Origin: UKL13-2 sp036394575
Lineage (GTDB): Bacteria > Pseudomonadota > Gammaproteobacteria > Burkholderiales > Usitatibacteraceae
Direction: 5' to 3'
DNA length: 64,000 bases
Assembly: GCA_036394575.1 (NCBI GenBank)
Contig: DASWEY010000069.1
Location: 21,451-85,450 of the forward strand
Positions 44,137-51,527 of the stretch are shown in pieces. Under the pieces are notes generated by a model. The model saw only the letters and a list, made by a program, of their open reading frames with translations, was not told the DNA's origin and ran no database searches. Position 1 is the first letter of the stretch. Each line of letters opens with the position of its first letter. A program made the position numbers and the translations under genes.

Positions 44137-45804
44137 ATGGAAAATAACAAGATCGTTCGCGACTTCAATCACACCCTGTTGTGGCCGGTGCAATTGCGCT
44201 CCCTGCGGCGCGAGGCCGGAATGGATGTGGTGCACTACTGGGATATCCTCAGGCGCAGCCCCGGACCCTGGCGATACGTGGAAGACGCCCTGCTGATCGA
44301 GGACGCTTCCTGCAAGATCGGCTATGAGGAGTTCGTCTACTTCCTGCCCTATGTGCAGCGTTTTCTGTACGGCGTCGGCGACGAAGGCCGGGGCGCGCAA
44401 TCCTCGCTGCACATTTTCACCCGCGAGGATATTGCCCGGATAAGGGTGCAGTTGCAGCCGGAACGCGAGTTCATCAGCCTGCGCGTCGATCGGGTGCGGC
44501 TGTATTTTTTCTACGATATCGATGTGGCCCTGGTCGCGTTCGAAGTCGCCGCCAGCGACTTACCCCTTGAGGATGCGATCGAGATCATGGATCGCCTCGG
44601 CCGGCCCTATCCGCCATCCTGGGAATCGAATGGACAGGGTTCGCATTGCCCGCATCGCGTTGAAATGCTGGCCGCCGACGGCAGTGTGCTGGCGCAATCC
44701 GATTACGACGATTACCGCAAATTCCTGGAACTGGTGCGGCAGGGGCGGCAGACGCCGCTGGCGACACACTGGGAATTTCTGCTCGCGCCACTGGTGCCGG
44801 CGTACAAGGACGAGAGCGGCGCGATCAAGTACTACCAGCTCGAAAACAAGCGCATCCCGATCATGAGCTATCTGTCGTTTGACGACCCGCACCAGCTGTC
44901 GCGCGGGGACATGGTGCGCCTGGGTTTCGCCGCCAAGTGGGGACCCTCGGACACGCTGCCCTACTCCTCCGGGTTTCTGCAAAATTTTGAAAGCGATTAC
45001 TGCTACGACCGCTACTGGGAAGCGCAGCATGGAACCAATGACAGCATGCATACCCGTTATTTCTTTTGCGGTGTTTCCTTCGCCATGATCACCCGGGTCG
45101 ATCAGGCGCATGCGGTGCTGTCGCGCCAATTCCGTCACCAGTTCTTCCAGATCGGCCTGATCGCGCATTTCCACAAGGCGGCCCTGCTGTCGCTGTCAAA
45201 CCGTTTTTCGCGCGCGGTGGAGCGCCTCAATGTGCGCGACTTCGAAAGCGTGAACCGCTTCAAGCGCAGCGTGCGCGAAACGCTCGAGGTGTTCCTGCGT
45301 TTCAATCATCGCTACTGGTTCCATGAATTGTCCAACCAGGTGCAGGCCAGCGATTTTTTCAAGCGCTGGAGCCATCAGCTGGGTTCCGATGCGCTGTACA
45401 ACGAGGTGCGCGAGGAGGCGCGCGACATCAACGAATATCTGGATGCCGATCGCACGCGCAAGCAGGCCGACAACGCCATGCGCCTGACGGTGGTGTCCGC
45501 TTGCGGCATGGTCGGCACCATCGTCACCGGCTTCCTGGGCATGAACTTGTACAGCCACGCGGATTTGCCGACCCTGACCAAGTTCATGATCTTTTTCGCG
45601 GCCTTCGTCCCCACCACCGTGCTGGCGCTATATACCGTCATTCTCTCGCGGCGCATCGCCGCGTTCATGGAGGCGCTGTCCTCGGAGGGGCTGACCTGGG
45701 GCGAAAAATTCAAAACCTTCCGCCAGATCTGGGCTGCCGACAAGCGTGCGTTCGCGCGGGCGCGGCGCAGCAATACCGGTTTGTCGTCGGGCGAGGATGG
45801 CTGA
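44137..45804 (+). CDS. Long CorA-like divalent-cation transporter
   Basis: 555 residues. The C-terminus has the CorA arrangement: a long helix, a membrane segment ending in the selectivity motif GMN (468-470, in GFLGMNLYSH), a short loop and a second membrane segment (FMIFFAAFVPTTVLALYTVIL). The N-terminal cytoplasmic part is about 200 residues longer than in classic CorA (about 316 residues). The MPEL that normally follows GMN is replaced by YSHADLP, and a cytoplasmic tail of about 50 residues follows the last helix. Magnesium or another divalent ion is likely, but specificity cannot be read. Begins 64 bases after fpr. Confidence 0.8.
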   Translation: MENNKIVRDFNHTLLWPVQLRSLRREAGMDVVHYWDILRRSPGPWRYVEDALLIEDASCKIGYEEFVYFLPYVQRFLYGVGDEGRGAQSSLHIFTREDIARIRVQLQPEREFISLRVDRVRLYFFYDIDVALVAFEVAASDLPLEDAIEIMDRLGRPYPPSWESNGQGSHCPHRVEMLAADGSVLAQSDYDDYRKFLELVRQGRQTPLATHWEFLLAPLVPAYKDESGAIKYYQLENKRIPIMSYLSFDDPHQLSRGDMVRLGFAAKWGPSDTLPYSSGFLQNFESDYCYDRYWEAQHGTNDSMHTRYFFCGVSFAMITRVDQAHAVLSRQFRHQFFQIGLIAHFHKAALLSLSNRFSRAVERLNVRDFESVNRFKRSVRETLEVFLRFNHRYWFHELSNQVQASDFFKRWSHQLGSDALYNEVREEARDINEYLDADRTRKQADNAMRLTVVSACGMVGTIVTGFLGMNLYSHADLPTLTKFMIFFAAFVPTTVLALYTVILSRRIAAFMEALSSEGLTWGEKFKTFRQIWAADKRAFARARRSNTGLSSGEDG

Positions 45805-45820
45805 GCGTGAAAATAAAAAC

Positions 45821-45845
45821 GGGGCGCATCGATGCGATGCGCCCC
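45821..45845 (-). terminator. Terminator for the minus-strand ECF module 1
   Basis: GGGGCGCAT (45821-45829) pairs with ATGCGCCCC (45837-45845). The A-rich run just before it (AAAATAAAAAC) becomes a U-run on the minus-strand transcript, placing the end of the 47-kb operon here. Confidence 0.7.
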
Positions 45846-45880
45846 GGCAATGGCGATGAACGCCGGCTCTCTCAAAGACC

Positions 45881-47089
45881 TTACTTTTCGATGCGGGTTT
45901 CGACCCGTACGCGCGGGATTTCCTTCACGGTGTAATCCGCCGGTACGCTGAACAACGCGATCGGCTGTTCATTGCGCTTGATATTGGCGAGGCGGTAAAT
46001 GGTGTCGCCGACGCGCGGATCGCTGCGCTTGGAATACACCGTTACCTGCAATTCTGGCGAGTACCAGGTTTCCGTCGTCACCGTGATCGGATTCTTGTTG
46101 CCGATCTCGCCGGCCGGGATGGTGTAGCTGCGGCTCTTGCCTTCCGCGCGCACGCCTTCGAAATCGCGGGTGCCCAGCTCCTTGGCGACGGCCTTGGACG
46201 ACCACTTCGTATCGCCGAACGACAGGGCCATGGGGCTGCCGCCCATCGGCTCGGGAAACGGAGAGTGGCCGATCGCGCCCGGCCCGCCGAATACCTGCAC
46301 ATTGACGTTTTCACCCGGCACGCCACTGCGGGCCACATTGATTTTGACTTCCTTGCGAACTTCGCCTTTGCCGCCTTCGCCCGGCACCTCGATGGTGCGG
46401 ATGACGGCTTCCTCGCCCGGACCCGAGCGCTCGATGATGACGGTCTTGCCTTCTTTCCGCCTGGCCTCGGCTTTATCTTTCCAGGCTTCCATCTTCTTCG
46501 CGAACTCCTTGTCGACGTTGATCTTGATCGCCGTCTTGCGCATCGGCTGCAGGATGTAGCGCGTGCCGTCGGCGGCGTCGCTGATCTGCACGCTGCGCAA
46601 TTCGCCCTTGGCGTCGCACACCTCCTGGCGGGTGCGGCCGATGCTGTCGCGGAATGCGGCGGTCGCATTGCGTTTGACGATCTGATTGCCATCGGACAAG
46701 GTCTGGATGCGTTCCGAAATCACCTCGGCCGAGTAGGGCGCATTCTTCACCACCTGGCGGCTGTGCATGCCGGGCACGCCTGCAAAGGCTTCGGCCATGG
46801 CGGCCGAGACGATGCCGTCGATGTCCGGGATATTCGGCAGCTCGCCGGTGTTGAACATTTCCACGCGATGGCGCCCGGCTTCCGGCCCCGCCTGCGCCAT
46901 CGGTACATCGCCGTCATCCATGGCGCTGTCTCGCACGATCAGCACTTCGCGCTCGACCCGTTGATTGGGCCGCTCGCCGGCGTGAGCCTGGGGCGGTTCG
47001 TCGGCCCAAACCGGTGCGACCGTCGGGACAAAGCAGACGAGCAGGGCGGCAATGAGAGGTTTCAGGCGCATTTTTTTCTGGGGGCTCAT
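45881..47089 (-). CDS. Exported protein of unknown function, ECF module 1
   Basis: 402 residues with a signal peptide (basic start MSPQKKMRLK, hydrophobic PLIAALLVCFVPTVAPVWA). The mature part has no family I recognise. It contains a Lys/Glu-rich helix (FAKKMEAWKDKAEARRKEGK), Gly/Val-rich strands, and a C-terminal section with YTIPAGEIGNKNPI and TVTTETWYSPELQVTVYSKRSDPR, reminiscent of outer-membrane or lipoprotein-type beta folds. It is last in a three-gene operon after an ECF sigma factor and its presumed anti-sigma protein, followed by a terminator. An AAGGAA site supports the ATG at 47089. Confidence 0.75.
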   Translation of the reverse strand: MSPQKKMRLKPLIAALLVCFVPTVAPVWADEPPQAHAGERPNQRVEREVLIVRDSAMDDGDVPMAQAGPEAGRHRVEMFNTGELPNIPDIDGIVSAAMAEAFAGVPGMHSRQVVKNAPYSAEVISERIQTLSDGNQIVKRNATAAFRDSIGRTRQEVCDAKGELRSVQISDAADGTRYILQPMRKTAIKINVDKEFAKKMEAWKDKAEARRKEGKTVIIERSGPGEEAVIRTIEVPGEGGKGEVRKEVKINVARSGVPGENVNVQVFGGPGAIGHSPFPEPMGGSPMALSFGDTKWSSKAVAKELGTRDFEGVRAEGKSRSYTIPAGEIGNKNPITVTTETWYSPELQVTVYSKRSDPRVGDTIYRLANIKRNEQPIALFSVPADYTVKEIPRVRVETRIEK

Positions 47090-47130
47090 TTTTGTTCCTT
47101 CCGGGATTGCAGTGGCGAATTTAGGGGGCT

Positions 47131-47625
47131 CTATTGGGCAAAGCGCAGTGCCAGCGGCTGTCCGGAGGCGCTGACCAGCATTTGCGCATGCACCGAGTCG
47201 TTGGCGGTTTCGGGGCTGACCGGGACGCCGTAGGCAGCCAGCATCATGCGCGGCATGGTGGTCTCGACCAGACGCGGCGTCGGCTCCAGCGCGATCTGCT
47301 CCAGCGATTGCAGGGCGATGAAGGGGTTGTTAAACGCAACATCGACGCCAGTGGCCGCGCTGTCGACCGTGGCCCGATGCACGGGCAGGAGCGTGATCCA
47401 TGCCGCCATGCCGACACTGACGGCGAGGCCGAGACCGGGTGCGAACCAACGCGTCATCCAGTCGCGCAGGCGCTGCTTGCGCTGGTGGGCGGTGAAGGCC
47501 GTCATCAATGCGGGGGCGATATGCGGGCCGGGCGCCAGCGTTTCCGTTTCCCGCCGCAGCAGATCCAGCTGCGCGTCGAGCCGGGCGCTGATATCGGGGG
47601 AAAGGTTATCGGTATTCACGTTCAT
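47131..47625 (-). CDS. Single-span membrane protein, presumed anti-sigma factor
   Basis: 164 residues: a cytoplasmic N-terminal helical part (about 1-60), a membrane segment (about 62-81, FAPGLGLAVSVGMAAWITLL) and a periplasmic C-terminus. No zinc-binding HxxxCxxC motif is seen. Position 11 bases after an ECF sigma gene and the topology are the usual signs of an anti-sigma factor; function is inferred from context. Start at the ATG at 47625 with an AGGCAGGA site; the frame is open 18 codons further. Confidence 0.65.
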   Translation of the reverse strand: MNVNTDNLSPDISARLDAQLDLLRRETETLAPGPHIAPALMTAFTAHQRKQRLRDWMTRWFAPGLGLAVSVGMAAWITLLPVHRATVDSAATGVDVAFNNPFIALQSLEQIALEPTPRLVETTMPRMMLAAYGVPVSPETANDSVHAQMLVSASGQPLALRFAQ

Positions 47626-47636
47626 GGTCCTGCCTT

Positions 47637-48251
47637 TCAATATTGCTGTGCGGTGGCGGCTTCGGCGGGTGCGGCACATTCCTGCAGCAGCGTCGCCAGT
47701 TGTGCTCTTGCCCGCGACAGGCGCGAGCGCACGGTGCCGATGTCGATATGGCAGATCTCGGCGATTTCCATATACGAGAGATCATGCATTTCGTACAGGA
47801 TCACCACATCGCGGTAATGCGGCGCCAGCCGCGTCAGCGCCTGGCGCACGGTATCGGCGCGCTGGTTGGCCAGCAGATGGGTTTCGGCATCGGGCGCGGT
47901 ATCGACCAGCAGATCGTCGCCGTTCGTTTCATTGCCGTCCTCGTCTTGGCGCGTGGTCGAAATCAATCGCTGCTGCGATTCCTCGCGCTTCATCGCCAGG
48001 TTGCGCGCCACGCCGAACAGGAAACTTTGCAGCGCACCGCGTGCGGGGTCGAAGTTGAAGCTGTTGGTAAAGAGTCCCATGAAAATCTCCTGGACAATGT
48101 CATCCGCCGTATCACGCGAGCAGCATCGCAGCAAGGCGAAGCGGTACAGCGGCGCGTGGTGCCGCCGGTACAGTTGCTCGAACGCGGCGGCATTGCCGTT
48201 ACGCATTTCTCTGAGCAGGGCGAGGTCTTGGCTGGGATCGGTCAATGGCAT
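47637..48251 (-). CDS. ECF-type RNA polymerase sigma factor, module 1
   Basis: 204 residues with sigma region 2 (FEQLYRRHHAPLYRFAL, then DTADDIVQEIFMGLF) and region 4 (LAPHYRDVVILYEMHDLSYMEIAEICHID plus GTVRSRLSRARAQL). An insert of about 25 acidic residues separates the two regions. It heads a three-gene minus-strand operon with a presumed anti-sigma protein and an exported protein. Upstream, a GGGAACTTT run (complement of 48291-48299) resembles an ECF -35 element, and a CCGGCCGGCCGG palindrome lies next to it, so autoregulation is possible. Confidence 0.92.
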   Translation of the reverse strand: MPLTDPSQDLALLREMRNGNAAAFEQLYRRHHAPLYRFALLRCCSRDTADDIVQEIFMGLFTNSFNFDPARGALQSFLFGVARNLAMKREESQQRLISTTRQDEDGNETNGDDLLVDTAPDAETHLLANQRADTVRQALTRLAPHYRDVVILYEMHDLSYMEIAEICHIDIGTVRSRLSRARAQLATLLQECAAPAEAATAQQY

Positions 48252-48414
48252 GATCGGACGGGTTTGCCAGTATTCCGGCCGGCCGGTCCAAAAGTTCCCG
48301 GGGAAACGAAAATTATCGCCAACAGCGGATGCCCGGGGTTGCGCGCCCGCACTGTTCCCCCCAGGGCAATCGTAGTAAAGTGGCTTCGGTCAGTTCGCGA
48401 ACGAGGTTGCCGCC

Positions 48415-48924
48415 ATGAATTTTTCGATCAATCGCCTGGCAAGCATAGCGCTGTTCACCGGCCTTTGCTTTGGCACTGGAGCAGCATCCGCCGAAGCGGG
48501 CGGGCTCATTGGCACCGGCATGCGCCCGGCACAGACGCAGAAACAGCCGTCTGCCCCGGTGCGCAAGCTGACGGCCGCCGACCGCCAGAAAATCCAGCGC
48601 GTCATCATCCTGCAGATTCGCGCCTTCGAGCGTAACGACGAAGCGGTGGCGTTTTCCTATGCCACTCCTGACGCACGCCGCTACTTCGGCACGCCGCGTG
48701 CCTTCATGGAAGTGGTGCGCAGCAGTTATTCCGCCTTATACCGGCACAGCTCGCATGAGTTTCTGGAAGCAGCCGTGATCGACGACATTGTGGTGCAGCC
48801 GCTGAAGATACTGACCACCGACGGCGAAATCATCGTCGCGCTCTACACGGTCGAGCAGCAGCCCGACAGGGAATGGCGCGTGGGCAGTTGCGAACTGGCG
48901 CCGTCGACATTGAGCGCGACCTGA
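48415..48924 (+). CDS. Exported DUF4864 protein
   Basis: 169 residues. A signal peptide (FSINRLASIALFTGLCFGTGAASA) precedes a short Gln/Pro linker and a DUF4864-like domain: ADRQKIQRVIILQIRAFERND, FSYATPDARRYFGTPRAFMEVVRSSYSALY. The family is uncharacterised and resembles the NTF2/SnoaL-like fold. It stands alone between two minus-strand ECF operons and is followed by repeat copy 5. Confidence 0.82.
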   Translation: MNFSINRLASIALFTGLCFGTGAASAEAGGLIGTGMRPAQTQKQPSAPVRKLTAADRQKIQRVIILQIRAFERNDEAVAFSYATPDARRYFGTPRAFMEVVRSSYSALYRHSSHEFLEAAVIDDIVVQPLKILTTDGEIIVALYTVEQQPDREWRVGSCELAPSTLSAT

Positions 48925-48943
48925 GAATCGTTCGCTAAAAACG

Positions 48944-49012
48944 CAAACTCCAGCATTGGCGCGCCTTTCCAGGCAAAAATGGCTGGAAAGGCGCGTCAAA
49001 TGGCGTTCTACG
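48944..49012. repeat. Palindromic interspersed element, copy 5 (arm types a/b)
   Basis: Starts about 20 bases after the DUF4864 stop, between convergent genes. The left arm is ACTCCAGCATTGGCGCG and the right arm TGGCGTTCTACG. The core CCTTTCCAGGCAAAAATGG/CTGGAAAGG forms an almost perfect hairpin. Very similar to copies 3 and 6. Confidence 0.87.
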
Positions 49013-49063
49013 ATTTCCGTTTTGACCATCTGCGCCGTCTGCGCGGCGCTGCGGAATTGCAAT

Positions 49064-50011
49064 TTACTCCGCCGGAAGTTCAGCCAGCGCCTTCGGCAGT
49101 TCGACATCGGGATACTGTTTTCGAAACTTCGCCAGCTCTTCGCGTACTTCCTTGAGCTTGCCTTGCGCGCGCAATTCCTCGATGCGTTTCAGCCAGTCGG
49201 CGGCGGACGGCGGCGGCGCAAGACTCCGCGCTGAGGCCACTGGCGCCGCCATCGGCGCGCTGCGTGCCGGCGCTGCGGCGACGGGCGCATCGCTGCGGTG
49301 CGCTTCCGAATACGCTTCGAATTCGGTACGGGTTTTCGATTTCATGGTGATGTCGACGACACTCTGTCTGGCGGCGAGTTCCTTCGCTTCCATTTGCGTC
49401 AACTTGTCGCGCGCCTGTAGCGGCTCGGCGGGCATGCCGGCGATGGCCATCGGCGAGGGCGGTGCCGCGGGTGGCGCGTAGGCGGACGGTGCGGCCGGCT
49501 TTTCCAATTTGCCTTGCGCCATCAACCCCGGGGATTCCAACGCCGGCTCGCTGCGTCCGCGTCCAGTCTCTGCCAAATCGGCGACGGCCGGATTTGTTTT
49601 GTCTTTCGCCAGGGGCGCGGGACGGTTGGCCTTGGGCGCCGATGCCGCGATATTCGCGCTTGACAATGGCGCTGCCGCTTCCCGGCGTGCCTCTTCGACA
49701 ATGCGCACCTCTGGTACAACCGCCGGTATCGGGATTTCCCTGGGTTGCGAAACCTGCATCTCAGGCGATGCCACTTCGGGCCGCTCTTCGACGGCAACAA
49801 ACAGCAGCGACACCGCCAGCATGATCACGGCTGCCGCCGCAAACGGCGAACCCCAGCGCGGCACCCATTTTTTTGCAGTCGATTGCGGACGCGCCTGCAC
49901 CGCGCGCCGGGCCGCGGCGCGAATGGCTTCGTCGAGCGCGGCGGGCGGCTCTTCGTTCGCGGCGGCGCGGTAAGCGCGGCTCAGTTCATCGTCTTTATCG
50001 GTGGTGCTCAT
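49064..50011 (-). CDS. Single-span membrane protein, presumed anti-sigma factor, module 2
   Basis: 315 residues: a short acidic cytoplasmic N-terminus with Ala-rich helices (residues 1-50), a membrane segment (about 55-74, SPFAAAAVIMLAVSLLFVAV), and a long periplasmic part that is Ala/Pro-rich and ends in a helical QGKLKEVREELAKFRKQYPD stretch. Its start overlaps the stop of the ECF sigma gene by four bases, so the pair is translationally coupled. Anti-sigma function is inferred from position and topology; there is no zinc motif. Confidence 0.68.
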   Translation of the reverse strand: MSTTDKDDELSRAYRAAANEEPPAALDEAIRAAARRAVQARPQSTAKKWVPRWGSPFAAAAVIMLAVSLLFVAVEERPEVASPEMQVSQPREIPIPAVVPEVRIVEEARREAAAPLSSANIAASAPKANRPAPLAKDKTNPAVADLAETGRGRSEPALESPGLMAQGKLEKPAAPSAYAPPAAPPSPMAIAGMPAEPLQARDKLTQMEAKELAARQSVVDITMKSKTRTEFEAYSEAHRSDAPVAAAPARSAPMAAPVASARSLAPPPSAADWLKRIEELRAQGKLKEVREELAKFRKQYPDVELPKALAELPAE

Positions 50012-50577
50012 GCGTATTCCTTCAGGCCTTCGCGCAGTTTGGTGATGGCGTAGCGCAAACGACTCTTGGCGGCTTCAAAACTGATGCCGGCCGCCGCGGC
50101 GATTTCCTCCACCCCCAAGCCACCTTCCTCATGCAGCAAAAAAGCTTCGCGCTGCGGGGCGGGCAGTGCATTCAACACTCGCAATATCGCCGCGCCCTGC
50201 TCGCGGGATTCGGCGCGAATCTGCGGCTCATCCACGCGGCTGCCGGCGACGAGCTGGATGGTGGGTTCCTCATCGTCCCGCTCGAACAGATGGACTTCGC
50301 TGCGCGAATGCTTTCGAAAATAATCGATCAGCTTATTGTGCGCCAGGGTGAACAGCCAGGTGCGGAACTGTGCTTCGACGCGGTAGCGCTCGCGCGCCTG
50401 GATCAGGTTCATCCATACCTCCTGGAACAACTCCTCCGCATGTTCGCGCGTGCGGCACTGGCGGGTGATGAAGCGGAACAGGCCGCTGCGGTGGCGCGCA
50501 TAGAGCTGGTCGAAGGCGCCCGCGTCCCCGGCCTGGTAGCGCAGCATCAGCGATTCGTCGGTGTCGTCTTCATGCAT
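50008..50577 (-). CDS. ECF-type RNA polymerase sigma factor, module 2
   Basis: 189 residues with sigma region 2 (FDQLYARHRSGLFRFITRQC, then HAEELFQEVWMNLIQ) and region 4 (LPAPQREAFLLHEEGGLGVEEIAAAAGIS, then EAAKSRLRYAITKLREGL). It is third in a four-gene minus-strand cluster that begins with the VIT-domain gene. Only about 32% of the protein is shared-looking with the module 1 sigma by eye, so these are separate lineages rather than a recent duplication. Confidence 0.92.
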   Translation of the reverse strand: MHEDDTDESLMLRYQAGDAGAFDQLYARHRSGLFRFITRQCRTREHAEELFQEVWMNLIQARERYRVEAQFRTWLFTLAHNKLIDYFRKHSRSEVHLFERDDEEPTIQLVAGSRVDEPQIRAESREQGAAILRVLNALPAPQREAFLLHEEGGLGVEEIAAAAGISFEAAKSRLRYAITKLREGLKEYA

Positions 50578-50633
50578 ATTGCCCGGAAGTGTAATGCAAG
50601 TTGCGGCACCTCCGGGCGATGCTGATGACGCGC

Positions 50634-51488
50634 TCAGCGCCAGGGGTCGGGCACGAAGGTTCCGGGGAAGGCCTGCGGCTCGCGCGGCCGCGGTGCCGGA
50701 ATGATGCCGCGTGCCACCAGGTTGGCGTAGCTATCGTAATAAATCACAAACTGCTCCTCGGGGCTTTGTGTGCGGCGCTCGAAGCTGACGTAACGTGCGC
50801 TGGAGGATTCGCTGCGGCCATGGCCGGTGCCCAGCGGTGTCTCCGCCTTGGCCTTGGGCGCCGGTGCCAAACGCGCGGCCGATTCGGCGCGGTCCTGGTT
50901 GAGATAACCCTCGGCGGCCGGCATGGCGGGCGCGCCCGGTTCGGCACCGCGGTAATCCTTGCTCTCATAATCGTTGCGCCCTTCCCGTTGGGGCAGGGAA
51001 TAGGGCGGTGCATAGGGCGTGACCGATATCGCGCCTGCCTTGCGCCGATACAGCGCCACGCCGATTACGCCGACATTGTCCGGCCGCCCGGTGCGTGCGG
51101 CATAGGAATCGCCCAGCGAGGTGAAGTAGAACGCGGCGGTGCGATCCATGCTCTTGCGCCAGCCGGCGATTTCCATGCGCTGGCCGTAGTTGATTACATA
51201 GCCGCTCTGCTGGGTCGCCGCTGTTTCACCACTAATCACATTGATGCCGTCGACCGACACCACCGCCAGCACATCGGCGTCGGCCTGGTTGCGCAGCACG
51301 ACCTGATATTCATTGCCGGGCCGGCCGACGATATAGGCGCGGCCCTGGTGCCAGTAGACCGGCAGGCTGCGCTGTTCATTGCGATCCTGGATCTCGATAT
51401 TGGCCAGCCGTCCGATGGCGGAAGCCGTGTTCGCATGCAAGGCCGCCAGCAGCAGGGCGGTGAGGGGAATGAGTGCAAATTTTTTCAC
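50634..51488 (-). CDS. Exported protein of unknown function, VIT-ECF cluster
   Basis: 284 residues with a signal peptide (MKKFALIPLTALLLAALHANTASA). The mature protein has a beta-rich first half (QRSLPVYWHQGRAYIVGRPG, YQVVLRNQ, WRKSMDRTAAFYFTSLGDSY, VGVIGVALYRR), then an Ala/Pro/Arg-rich linker. A C-terminal YYDSYANLVARGI helix precedes PDPWR at the very end. No family recognised. It starts with GTG after an AAGGA site, 39 bases after the VIT gene stop and 56 bases before the ECF sigma start, so it belongs to the same operon. Confidence 0.72.
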   Translation of the reverse strand: MKKFALIPLTALLLAALHANTASAIGRLANIEIQDRNEQRSLPVYWHQGRAYIVGRPGNEYQVVLRNQADADVLAVVSVDGINVISGETAATQQSGYVINYGQRMEIAGWRKSMDRTAAFYFTSLGDSYAARTGRPDNVGVIGVALYRRKAGAISVTPYAPPYSLPQREGRNDYESKDYRGAEPGAPAMPAAEGYLNQDRAESAARLAPAPKAKAETPLGTGHGRSESSSARYVSFERRTQSPEEQFVIYYDSYANLVARGIIPAPRPREPQAFPGTFVPDPWR

Positions 51489-51527
51489 GATGGTTCCTTT
51501 CTGTCTCCTGATTTTTCCGATTTTCGA

